From NCBI GenBank assembly GCA_016212685.1, contig JACREW010000046.1, positions 1-5,459 of the forward strand: a stretch of DNA of 5,459 nucleotides, given 5' to 3'. Shown one piece after another: positions 1-5,405 of this stretch. Each line of letters opens with the position of its first letter. Position 1 is the first letter of the stretch. The position numbers were made by a program, and so were the translations under genes. Under the pieces are notes generated by a model. The model worked only from the letters and a program-made list of their open reading frames with translations. It was not told where the DNA came from and ran no database searches. Source of the DNA: Nitrospirota bacterium. GTDB taxonomy: Bacteria; Nitrospirota; Thermodesulfovibrionia; Thermodesulfovibrionales; Dissulfurispiraceae.

Positions 1-284
1 TGGTCATCAACAGGGGTTGCAGGAGTTTTTAATTCCCATCCGCAAAAACCCTGATGAGCCTTTCGATTAAGCCAAATCTGCACATCAGGAAATTTTGTTT
101 TCTTTTCAGCAAATCCCCCCATCCCCCCTTTACTAAAGGGGGGCGAGGGGGGATTGACAGCAATTTTTAAAGATGATTCTGACGAGGCAACTTCAAAAGG
201 ATAAGTGCCTGATTTCAAAAATTCATTGAGCCAAGATATTACCTGACTCATAAATTCTCTTTCGTTTGATTTAACATCGGGCAT
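1..284 (-). CDS. N-6 DNA methyltransferase / restriction-type protein, N-terminal part (runs off the window)
   Basis: An open frame of 94 codons starts at ATG 284 and has no stop before base 1, so only the N-terminus is visible. A ribosome binding site (AGGA) sits 6 nt before the ATG, inside the end of the toxin gene, and the gap to the toxin stop is 2 bp. The segment FPDVQIWLNRK (65-75) followed by GWELKTP (82-88) has the spacing of a PD-(D/E)xK nuclease core: D67, then E84 and K86. From memory, this resembles the N-terminal region of large restriction-modification proteins that continue into an N-6 adenine methyltransferase domain, but that domain is outside the window. Residues about 43-58 (PPSPPFSKGG core) are encoded by a G/C palindrome and look like an in-frame insertion, because the flanks SLKIAV and AEKKTKFPDV would join naturally. 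The nuclease-like fold is fairly well supported; the methyltransferase fusion is inferred from family resemblance. Confidence 0.6.
   Translation of the reverse strand, partial: MPDVKSNEREFMSQVISWLNEFLKSGTYPFEVASSESSLKIAVNPPSPPFSKGGMGGFAEKKTKFPDVQIWLNRKAHQGFCGWELKTPATPVDD
112..155. repeat. G/C-rich palindromic repeat inside the methyltransferase gene (copy 1)
   Basis: This is a 44-bp near-perfect inverted repeat. The left arm (112-131) has two C6 runs and ends in TTT. The right arm (135-155) starts AAA and has two G6 runs, and a 3-nt loop (ACT) lies between them. The arms differ only in the short linker (AT versus CGA). On the minus strand it is read through in frame as PPSPPFSKGGMGG. A second repeat with the same design lies in yggS at 1309-1357 and is read in the same frame. 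Confidence 0.85.
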
Positions 285-286
285 AT

Positions 287-562
287 TTAAGTCCTTTTGC
301 CTATTTTCTCATAAATTTGCTTTCTATGAATAATCCCGAATATCCAGACTTCATTATCCACAATCTTAAATGCCGCCCTGTAATCTCCAACCCTTAGTTT
401 CCAGTATCCTTTAAGTGTTTTTCTCAGAGGCTCTCCGTATTGGTGCGGCGCTGTTGCGAGGCGGGATTCTATGGCTGCCTTGATGCGCTTTTTCATTTTC
501 TCATTAAGCAGCGGAATATCAACAGCCTTAACATCAGGATGATATTTAAGTTCAAATGGCAA
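287..562 (-). CDS. RelE/ParE-family toxin of a type II toxin-antitoxin pair
   Basis: This 91-residue protein has the compact RelE/ParE pattern. An N-terminal strand (FELKYHPDV) is followed by a basic helix (NEKMKKRIKAAIESRL, 20-35), LRKTLKGYWKLRVGDYRAAFKI (46-67) and a C-terminal IFGIIHRKQIYEK (74-86). Conserved family positions present are R57 and R62 of the LRVGDYR motif, the H79-R80 pair and Y84. Toxins of this superfamily are either ribosome-dependent mRNA endonucleases or gyrase poisons; the sequence alone does not say which. The start is TTG at 562: no ATG is available in frame, the frame is closed just upstream by TGA (575-577), and GAGG lies about 10 nt before it. The gap to the antitoxin stop is 2 bp, and the next gene begins 2 bp after its own stop. 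The gene appears intact. Confidence 0.85.
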   Translation of the reverse strand: MPFELKYHPDVKAVDIPLLNEKMKKRIKAAIESRLATAPHQYGEPLRKTLKGYWKLRVGDYRAAFKIVDNEVWIFGIIHRKQIYEKIGKRT

Positions 563-564
563 AA

Positions 565-789
565 CTACCAGACCTCACTGTGGTTTAATGCCTTTGCCAT
601 GCTGAAGGTTTTCTCCCTCTTTTCTGCAAATGCAGCTAAGGCAGCGTCTTCCTCTAATTCCAGAGCTTCTTTTATAAGATCACGAACTTTTAATGAAAGG
701 GACACCCCTGCTTTTTCTGCAAGATGCTGAACACTTTTATAGAGCGGCCTTTCAAGAACTACATTGATTCTCGGGTTTTTTGTCGGCAT
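565..789 (-). CDS. Ribbon-helix-helix antitoxin partner of the RelE/ParE toxin
   Basis: This is a 74-residue protein counted from ATG 789. The frame stays open to 840, but I chose 789 because GGAG lies 9 nt before it and because the next residues (NPRINVVLE, 5-13) form the N-terminal beta strand expected of a ribbon-helix-helix DNA-binding domain. Helices follow at about 14-28 (RPLYKSVQHLAEKAG) and 31-47 (LSLKVRDLIKEALELEE). The acidic/basic tail from about 48 (DAALAAFAEKREKTF) is the likely toxin-binding segment. Family members bind the toxin and repress their own promoter; here a candidate promoter and a small inverted repeat lie just upstream (817-845). Order (antitoxin first), size and 2-bp spacing to the toxin gene all fit a type II pair. 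The exact antitoxin family cannot be named from sequence alone. Confidence 0.8.
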   Translation of the reverse strand: MPTKNPRINVVLERPLYKSVQHLAEKAGVSLSLKVRDLIKEALELEEDAALAAFAEKREKTFSMAKALNHSEVW

Positions 790-816
790 GGATATTATCT
801 CCTTTTCGATAGTGAT

Positions 817-845
817 AGTGTAACACTTATAATACACCAAATCAA
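817..845 (-). promoter_or_regulatory. Candidate promoter and operator of the antitoxin-toxin unit
   Basis: On the minus strand there is TTGATT (845-840), a 17-bp spacer and TACACT (822-817), a 4/6 plus 4/6 match to sigma-70 boxes placed 28 bp before the antitoxin start. The -10 box lies inside an 11-bp perfect inverted repeat, AGTGT-A-ACACT (817-827), and a GATAGT direct repeat adjoins it (808-819). That is where an autorepressing ribbon-helix-helix antitoxin would be expected to bind. Box matches are weak, so this is a proposal. Confidence 0.35.
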
Positions 846-846
846 C

Positions 847-1569
847 CTATTTTCTTTCTCCGAATATCGCAGTCCCTATCCTTACCATCGTCGCCCCTTC
901 TTCAATCGCAACCTCGAAATCGCCGGACATGCCCATCGAAAGTTCAGGAAGTTTAAACCCGCATCTTTCCGCTTCATCTCTTATGTCCCGCAGCCTTTTA
1001 AAATACGGCCGAGCTTTTTCCGCGTCTTCAAAATATGGAGGCATTGTCATCAACCCTTCGAGTTTTAGGTTGCGCAGCCCTTTTATTTTTTCGAGTAGCG
1101 GCATCAGCTCTTTTTCCGAAACGCCGTGCTTTGTCTCCTCTTCCGATAATTTTACCTGAACTAAAATCCTTTGAATTTTTCCTGCTTTCTCAGCCTGCCT
1201 GTTGAGCTCTTCCGCAAGGTCTATGGAATCGACAGTGTGAATAAGATCGAATAATTGCACGGCGTATTTCGACTTGTTTTTCTGGAGATGTCCTATCAGA
1301 TGCCACTCTACCCCCTCTATACTCCCCCCCTTATTAAGGGGGGGAGTAGGGGGGGTAACTTGAGATTTCAAATTTGAAATCTTCTTCTGAGCCTCCTGAA
1401 CCCTGTTTTCCCCTAAGCACCGCAGCCCTGCGTCAACGGCTTTTTTTATCGTTTCCGCATCAACGGTTTTTGTAACCGCTACGAGCCTGACCGCATCAGG
1501 GCTTCTTCCGGCGCGCATTGCCGCGTGGCTCATTCTTCTTAATATGTCGGATGCATTCTTTATAAGCAT
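847..1569 (-). CDS. yggS: YggS/PROSC family pyridoxal-phosphate homeostasis protein with an in-frame insert
   Basis: This is a PLP-binding, alanine-racemase-like TIM barrel protein that buffers free pyridoxal phosphate in the cytoplasm; family members have no known enzymatic turnover. Landmarks, numbered from ATG 1569, are RLVAVTK (28-34) with the PLP lysine K34, GENRVQE (53-59), EWHLIGHLQKNK (88-99), GLMTM, and the C-terminal phosphate-binding stretch LSMGMSGDFEVAIEEGATMVRIGTAIFG. The frame is open to an ATG at 1602 (251 aa). I prefer 1569 (240 aa) because the family normally begins just before the helix seen here as IKNASDILRRMSHAAMRAGR, although neither start has a strong ribosome binding site. 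Residues about 71-86 (PPTPPLNKGG core) are encoded by a G/C palindrome and interrupt the usual short join to VEWHLIG; otherwise all conserved segments are present. It is followed 57 bp later by the antitoxin gene on the same strand. Confidence 0.93.
   Translation of the reverse strand: MLIKNASDILRRMSHAAMRAGRSPDAVRLVAVTKTVDAETIKKAVDAGLRCLGENRVQEAQKKISNLKSQVTPPTPPLNKGGSIEGVEWHLIGHLQKNKSKYAVQLFDLIHTVDSIDLAEELNRQAEKAGKIQRILVQVKLSEEETKHGVSEKELMPLLEKIKGLRNLKLEGLMTMPPYFEDAEKARPYFKRLRDIRDEAERCGFKLPELSMGMSGDFEVAIEEGATMVRIGTAIFGERK
1309..1357. repeat. G/C-rich palindromic repeat inside yggS (copy 2)
   Basis: The core is a perfect inverted repeat: C7 (1324-1330), TTATTAA, G7 (1338-1344). Outer arms are imperfect: TACCCCC at 1309-1315 pairs with GGGGGTA at 1351-1357, with unequal linkers between inner and outer runs. 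On the minus strand it encodes PPTPPLNKGG, closely matching PPSPPFSKGG from the copy at 112-155. Sequence identity between the copies outside the C/G runs and central TTA/TAA-like loop is limited. Confidence 0.8.
1363..1382. repeat. Perfect 20-bp AT-rich palindrome adjoining copy 2
   Basis: AGATTTCAAATTTGAAATCT is its own reverse complement over all 20 bases. It lies inside yggS, 5 bp beyond the outer arm of the G/C palindrome, and on the minus strand it encodes the ISNLKS segment (residues 64-69) just before the PPTPPLNKGG insert. It may be a second small repeat element or simply a symmetrical coding stretch. Confidence 0.7.
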
Positions 1570-1620
1570 TTGCAGTTCACATCGGGCATTATAGCTGCGC
1601 ATTTCGAAAATGCCTATAAA

Positions 1621-1629
1621 ATTATATCA
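1621..1629 (-). promoter_or_regulatory. Extended -10 promoter candidate for yggS
   Basis: The minus strand reads TGATATAAT, a perfect TATAAT box with the TGn extension, about 52 bp before the preferred yggS start. No recognisable -35 box lies 16-18 bp further upstream, which is tolerated by extended -10 promoters. Transcription would start near 1614. Confidence 0.4.
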
Positions 1630-1630
1630 C

Positions 1631-1684
1631 TAATCCTTGATATTATCGCTCGATATGTGATACTTATATTTACATCGAGGATTA
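1631..1684. repeat. Inverted repeat in the divergent promoter region
   Basis: TAATCCTTGAT (1631-1641) and ATCGAGGATTA (1674-1684) are reverse complements at 10 of 11 positions, separated by 32 bp. The arms bracket the proposed rightward promoter and lie just behind the proposed leftward one. It could be a paired operator site or be fortuitous. Confidence 0.45.
1637..1664 (+). promoter_or_regulatory. Candidate sigma-70-type promoter for the isomerase-kinase-regulator operon
   Basis: TTGATA (1637-1642, 5/6 match to TTGACA) is followed after 16 bp by GATACT (1659-1664, 4/6 match to TATAAT). The isomerase start codon is at 1719, giving a leader of roughly 48 nt. I see no sigma-54 type GG-N10-GC site here that would suggest autoactivation. 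Confidence 0.35.
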
Positions 1685-1718
1685 ATCGCTTAAAAACAGA
1701 CAGTATGGGGAGGCAGCA

Positions 1719-2468
1719 GTGAAAAAGATACCTATAATCTTTATTTTATTGTTTTTTTCGGGAATTATATTTGCTCCGGGATGCAAAAAAGCAGAAGAGC
1801 CTGCTCCTAAACCAGTTACAGCTCCGGCGCCTGTGCCAGCGGTCCCGGAACAGAAACCCGCTGCCGAACAGAAACCGGCAGAAAAAGCTGCTCCTGTCGC
1901 TAAACAACAGAAAACCGAAGAGATGGCCCACGCACCCAAACAAAAACCCGCTCCTGCAAAGGAATACTCGCCCATGAAAACCGAGACGAGGGCAATAATA
2001 GAAACAAAATTCGGCAATATAGAACTCAGATTTTTTCCTAATGCAGCGCCCAATCATGTTAAAAACTTTATCGAGCTTGCCCAAAAAGGATTTTATGACG
2101 GCACGACATTTCATAGAGTAATTCCCGGATTTATGATTCAGGGCGGCGATCCGAATTCAAAAGACCCTGACAGGGCAAAGCACGGAACAGGCGGACCCGG
2201 CTACAATGTCAAGGCCGAGTTCAACGACACACCGCATAAAAGGGGAACGCTCTCGATGGCAAGGGCTAAAGACCCTGACAGCGCGGGCTCGCAGTTCTTT
2301 ATATGTGCAAAGGATACTCCGTTTCTGGACAGAAACTATACCGCATTCGGCGAGGTAGTCGCAGGCATGGATGTCGTGGATACAATAGTAAGCCAGCCGA
2401 GAGACAAGAGGGATAATCCTAACGAGAGGATAGAGATGAAGGTGAGGATTACTGTGGTATCATTATAA
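1719..2468 (+). CDS. Cyclophilin-type peptidyl-prolyl cis-trans isomerase, predicted lipoprotein
   Basis: This 249-residue protein catalyses cis-trans isomerisation of Xaa-Pro bonds during protein folding. It starts at GTG, with GGGGAGG ending 5 nt before. Residues 1-21 are a lipoprotein signal: KK, a hydrophobic stretch IPIIFILLFFSGIIFA, then PGC with lipidated C22. Proline at -2 is atypical, but G-C is right, and lysine at +2 would favour the outer membrane under the E. coli rule. Residues about 24-86 form a Pro/Ala/Lys/Gln-rich linker containing a doubled EQKPAA/EQKPAE unit (1848-1877). The cyclophilin domain fills about 90-249 with FHRVIPGFMIQGGD (131-144, catalytic R133, F138, Q141), GTLSMAR (176-182), SAGSQFFI (188-195) and the bacterial form of the distal loop, LDRNYTAFGEVVAGMDVVD (203-221). 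The domain is complete. It is the first gene of the operon with the kinase, whose ATG follows its stop directly, which hints at a link between envelope folding and signalling (inference). Confidence 0.93.
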   Translation: MKKIPIIFILLFFSGIIFAPGCKKAEEPAPKPVTAPAPVPAVPEQKPAAEQKPAEKAAPVAKQQKTEEMAHAPKQKPAPAKEYSPMKTETRAIIETKFGNIELRFFPNAAPNHVKNFIELAQKGFYDGTTFHRVIPGFMIQGGDPNSKDPDRAKHGTGGPGYNVKAEFNDTPHKRGTLSMARAKDPDSAGSQFFICAKDTPFLDRNYTAFGEVVAGMDVVDTIVSQPRDKRDNPNERIEMKVRITVVSL

Positions 2469-3944
2469 ATGACTGAAAAATTTTCCTTCGACCTTTCCCT
2501 GAACAAAAAACTTATCCTCATAATGCTTTTTTTAAGCTTTATTCTTATCTCCATCCTCTTGTTCTTTTATTCCCAGGCGGAACAGACGCTTTTCGGGGAA
2601 TTAGAGCGGCAGACAATGGAGCTTACAAAGGCCATTCAGATAGGGGTAGAAGAGGTTACGGCATCAGGCACTACGGATGAGGCAAGATTATCTACGTATC
2701 TTAAGGATTTGAATACAAAAGGGGTCAAAGAGATTTCCATTATAAGCAATGCGGACGAGATTGTTGCAAGCAGTAACCCTGCAAAAATAGGACAGCCGCT
2801 GACCCATAAAAGGAAAGAGCTGATCATTAAAGCAGAACTGGGAGAACCCGTGTCGCAGGAAGGCAGCACATACAATGTCATAGTGCCTGTTATTGCCGGC
2901 AATACTCAGTATGGCTATATCCATCTAAAGGTAAACAAGGATGATTTTTCGGAGATCCTCAGGACGAACGCTGTCAAAAGGATTGCCGCTACCCTCTTTG
3001 TCTTCGGGATCGGGATTATAATGTCATTGTTCCTTGCAAAACGCTATACTCGGCCAATCAGAAAAGTTGTTGATGCTGCTCAGAGAGTCGCTGCCGGAGA
3101 CCTTAACCAGAGCATTCCGGTGGAGAGCAGGGATGAGATAGGGCAACTGTCCCAAAGCTTCAATTTTATGGTGGGCAAGCTCAGGGAAAGCCGGACGCTT
3201 GAAGAAAAATTAAGAGAGGCGGAAAATCTTTCGGGACTTGGACAGCTTTCGCGGAGCATGGCTCATGAGGTCAGAAATCCGTTGAATTTCATAAATCTCA
3301 GCATAGACCACATAGGAGGAAAGTACAGGCCGGACGATGCCGGAAAACAGAAAAAATTCGACAATCTTATAGGCGGGATAAAACAGGAGATACAGCGGCT
3401 TGATAAGCTTGTAAATGACTTTCTCGATTACAGCAGGCCGATCAGGCTTAATATCAGCCGGGTGAGAGTTGAAGACCTCCTCGATGATGTTATAGCATTA
3501 ATCTGGGCAAAAGCCGAGGCCGACGGGATACAGATTGTCAAAGAATATTCTGCGGCCGGAATGGAGATTATGGTGGATACCGACCTCTTTAAATCGTGCA
3601 TATTGAATACCATTACCAATGCCTTTCATGCAATGGGAACATCCGAAAACGGCGGGATTTTGAAAATAAAAACAGAGGCGGCTGGCAATGAGTTTGTTTT
3701 ATCGATAACTGACAACGGCTCCGGGGTTCCTCCTGAAAATCTATTGAAAATATTTGAACCTTTCTTTTCCACAAAACAAAACGGTCTTGGACTCGGCCTG
3801 CCTATGGCCAAAAGGGTCATGGAGGAGCACAATGGAAGGCTCGAATTTGAAAGCGTTAAAGGCAAGGGGAGCAGGGTAAGATTAATCCTGCCGATATACG
3901 ATAATACAGGAGGTAGAACCATTGGCAGTAGTAGTAGTAATTGA
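2469..3944 (+). CDS. Membrane sensor histidine kinase (HAMP, HisKA, HATPase), partner of the downstream sigma-54 activator
   Basis: This 491-residue kinase autophosphorylates and passes phosphate to the regulator encoded next. The order is: short cytoplasmic N-terminus; TM1 about 14-34; a periplasmic sensor region about 36-168 with a Cache/PAS-like stretch (KEISIISNADEIVASSNPAKIG, 87-108) and no cysteines; TM2 about 170-190; HAMP about 190-243; short coiled coil; HisKA with H-box SMAHEVRNPLNF (phospho-acceptor H266); and an ATPase domain with N-box NTITNAFHAM (380-389), DNGSGVPP (415-422), FEPFFSTK (429-436) and GLGLGL (439-444). All catalytic motifs are intact. The architecture resembles NtrB/ZraS/AtoS-type kinases; the ligand is unknown. 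Its ATG directly follows the isomerase TAA and no good ribosome binding site precedes it, so translational coupling is likely. The last 7 codons overlap the regulator gene and contribute the SSSSN tail. Confidence 0.93.
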   Translation: MTEKFSFDLSLNKKLILIMLFLSFILISILLFFYSQAEQTLFGELERQTMELTKAIQIGVEEVTASGTTDEARLSTYLKDLNTKGVKEISIISNADEIVASSNPAKIGQPLTHKRKELIIKAELGEPVSQEGSTYNVIVPVIAGNTQYGYIHLKVNKDDFSEILRTNAVKRIAATLFVFGIGIIMSLFLAKRYTRPIRKVVDAAQRVAAGDLNQSIPVESRDEIGQLSQSFNFMVGKLRESRTLEEKLREAENLSGLGQLSRSMAHEVRNPLNFINLSIDHIGGKYRPDDAGKQKKFDNLIGGIKQEIQRLDKLVNDFLDYSRPIRLNISRVRVEDLLDDVIALIWAKAEADGIQIVKEYSAAGMEIMVDTDLFKSCILNTITNAFHAMGTSENGGILKIKTEAAGNEFVLSITDNGSGVPPENLLKIFEPFFSTKQNGLGLGLPMAKRVMEEHNGRLEFESVKGKGSRVRLILPIYDNTGGRTIGSSSSN

Positions 3945-5301
3945 CGACGAACACCGCCAGCGGGATATTTTGAAAACTATACTGGATGATGAGGGATATG
4001 AGGCGCATACAGCCTCATCTGCCGAGGAAGGGCTTGCATTAATTAAAGCGCTCACCCCCGATGTGGTTATTACGGATCTCAAGATGGGCGGAATGAGCGG
4101 CATGCAACTTTTAGAGGCTATCCCCGATGATTCGCTCCAGCCGGCAGTTATCATAATGACCGCTTACGGCACCATATCCTCCGCAGTGGAGGCCGTAAAA
4201 AAAGGCGCCTTTGACTATCTTGCCAAGCCGCTCGAAAAGGACGTAATTGTCTTTACCGTAAGGAAGGCTGCCGAGCGAATGCGTCTCCTCAAAGAAAATA
4301 TCAGGCTGCAGGACGAACTTTTCGGGAAGTTCAAGATGGACGGAATTATCGGCGGCTCCAAAAAGATGAAAGAGGTTGTCGAGATCGCTAAGAAAGTGAG
4401 TCCGACCGCAGTAACCGTCCTTATTCAGGGCGAAAGCGGCACAGGGAAAGAGCTTATAGCACGGGCAATCCACTACAACAGCAACCGTAAGACAGCGCCT
4501 TTCACCGCCACCAATTGCGCCGCCATTCCGGATACTCTTATAGAAAGCGAACTTTTCGGCTATGAGCCGGGGGCCTTCACGGGCGCCGCTCACAGGAAAA
4601 TAGGGCTTTTTGAATCAGCCAACGGCGGCACGCTATTTTTAGATGAAATAGGGGATCTGCCGTTATTGACCCAGACAAAGATACTGAGGGTCTTGCAGGA
4701 CAAAGAGATAAGAAGGCTCGGTGGAAAGGACAGCGTTAAAGTCGATCTAAGGATAATAGCAGCCACAAATAAAGACATAGAAAAGGAGGTTGCTCAGGGA
4801 AGATTCAGGGAAGACCTTTACTACAGACTTAAAGTGGTCGCAATAGAACTACCTCCCCTGCGGGAAAGGAAAGAAGACATCGAGGCGCTCGCAACCTTTT
4901 TCATAGAGAAATACAACAAAGAATTCGGCAAGCGGATAAAAGGAATGAACGATGCCGCAAAAAAGGCGCTTATGGAATACCACTGGCCGGGAAATATCAG
5001 GCAGCTCGAATTCGTCATTGAAAGGGCGGTCTTAATGAGCGACACGGATATGATAAGTGTAAACGACATAAAGAGCGAGTTGAGGCTTCCTCATGGGAAA
5101 AGCATCCTCGACATAGAGATTCCCGATGCGGGGATCAGTTTTGAAGAGTTGGAAAAAGAATTAATAAGACAGGCGCTGATCAAATCGAATAATGTGGCGG
5201 CAAAGGCCGCCCGCTTGCTCGGCATGAGCTACAAGACCTTCTGGTACAGGATCGAGAAATTCGGTATCCATGCATCCGCAAAAGAGAATGAACTTCCTTA
5301 A
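3922..5301 (+). CDS. NtrC-family sigma-54-dependent response regulator (REC, AAA+, Fis-type HTH)
   Basis: This 459-residue activator remodels sigma-54 RNA polymerase by ATP hydrolysis after phosphorylation. REC domain, about 2-118: acidic pocket D8/D9, phospho-acceptor D52 (TDLKMGGMSG), T80 and K102. AAA+ domain, about 141-375: Walker A GESGTGKE (170-177), an intact sigma-54-contacting GAFTGA loop (217-222), Walker B GTLFLDEIG (236-244), ATN sensor I (281-283), arginine-finger region FREDLYYRL (295-303) and WPGNIRQLE (355-363). The Fis-like DNA-binding helix-turn-helix is at about 423-449 (NNVAAKAARLLGMS...). The start is TTG at 3922, supported by a perfect AGGAGGT (3908-3914) 7 nt before and by family alignment: VVVVIDDE is the normal first strand. 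It overlaps the kinase by 23 bp. PilR, ZraR, AtoC and NtrC share this layout, so no symbol is given. A sigma-54 promoter candidate lies about 105 bp after its stop. Confidence 0.95.
   Translation: MAVVVVIDDEHRQRDILKTILDDEGYEAHTASSAEEGLALIKALTPDVVITDLKMGGMSGMQLLEAIPDDSLQPAVIIMTAYGTISSAVEAVKKGAFDYLAKPLEKDVIVFTVRKAAERMRLLKENIRLQDELFGKFKMDGIIGGSKKMKEVVEIAKKVSPTAVTVLIQGESGTGKELIARAIHYNSNRKTAPFTATNCAAIPDTLIESELFGYEPGAFTGAAHRKIGLFESANGGTLFLDEIGDLPLLTQTKILRVLQDKEIRRLGGKDSVKVDLRIIAATNKDIEKEVAQGRFREDLYYRLKVVAIELPPLRERKEDIEALATFFIEKYNKEFGKRIKGMNDAAKKALMEYHWPGNIRQLEFVIERAVLMSDTDMISVNDIKSELRLPHGKSILDIEIPDAGISFEELEKELIRQALIKSNNVAAKAARLLGMSYKTFWYRIEKFGIHASAKENELP
3927..3939 (+). repeat. (AGT)4 trinucleotide run in the kinase-regulator overlap
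   Basis: Four AGT units plus one A are read as SSSS at the kinase C-terminus and, one frame over, as VVVV at the regulator N-terminus (codons GTA x4). Whole-unit slippage would keep both frames open. The valines form the first beta strand of the receiver domain, which limits tolerated length change. Confidence 0.85.
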
Positions 5302-5318
5302 ATAAGGAACTAAGGAAG
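5293..5318 (+). terminator. Hairpin at the regulator stop codon, possible weak terminator
   Basis: CTTCCTTA (5293-5300) pairs perfectly with TAAGGAAG (5311-5318) across a 10-nt loop. A shorter alternative, TCCTTA-AA-TAAGGA (5295-5308), competes with it. The TAA stop (5299-5301) lies within the stem. No T-run follows, so it is not a classical intrinsic terminator; it could protect the 3' end or slow the polymerase. Confidence 0.3.
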
Positions 5319-5320
5319 CA

Positions 5321-5400
5321 GGTAATAGGCGATAGGTTATAGACTATAGACATAAAACGCCCATTTAACGCCTATTGCCTATTGCCAATCGCCTGTTGCT
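5321..5400. repeat. Inverted repeat built from two opposed heptamer arrays
   Basis: The left arm (5321-5355) reads as five 7-bp units: GGTAATA, GGCGATA, GGTTATA, GACTATA, GACATAA. The right arm (5400-5366, minus strand) reads as AGCAACA, GGCGATT, GGCAATA, GGCAATA, GGCGTTA. A 10-bp spacer separates the arms. The consensus is close to GGCAATA, and units in the two arms match at roughly 4-6 of 7 positions. The transcript could fold into a long imperfect hairpin. No gene is seen in it. Confidence 0.65.
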
Positions 5401-5405
5401 CCACA

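Noticed and set aside
112..155. The G/C palindrome as an intrinsic terminator
   Set aside because: It lies in the middle of an open coding frame, has no T-run, and its twin sits inside yggS, so a terminator role would abolish both genes.
440..1159. Rightward open frames (440-730, 724-1068, 929-1159) antisense to the toxin, antitoxin and yggS genes
   Set aside because: They overlap well-recognised minus-strand genes, show no family motifs, and have compositions expected of shadow frames.
1562..1589. A 9-codon frame (MPDVNCKCL, stop) overlapping the preferred yggS start, sharing ATGCCCGATGT with the start of the gene at 284
   Set aside because: Too short to support, no ribosome binding site seen, and an 11-bp match can be chance; it could be a leader peptide but nothing else supports that.
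1682..2114. Leftward frames antisense to the cyclophilin gene (1682-2053 and 1746-2114)
   Set aside because: Their Ala/Gly-rich and Phe/Arg-rich translations are complements of the Pro/Lys-rich linker codons; the cyclophilin frame is unambiguous.
4111..4593. A 160-codon leftward frame inside the response regulator gene
   Set aside because: It lies wholly opposite the REC and AAA+ coding region, which has every conserved motif; no recognisable domain in the antisense translation.
5321..5400. The heptamer repeats as a CRISPR array
   Set aside because: The units are 7 bp, contiguous and arranged in inverted orientation, with no spacers of constant length.
5373..5400. A second sigma-54 site in the TTGCC...TTGCT stretch
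   Set aside because: The required GG is missing at the right distance from the GC; only 5406-5421 keeps GG-N10-GC.
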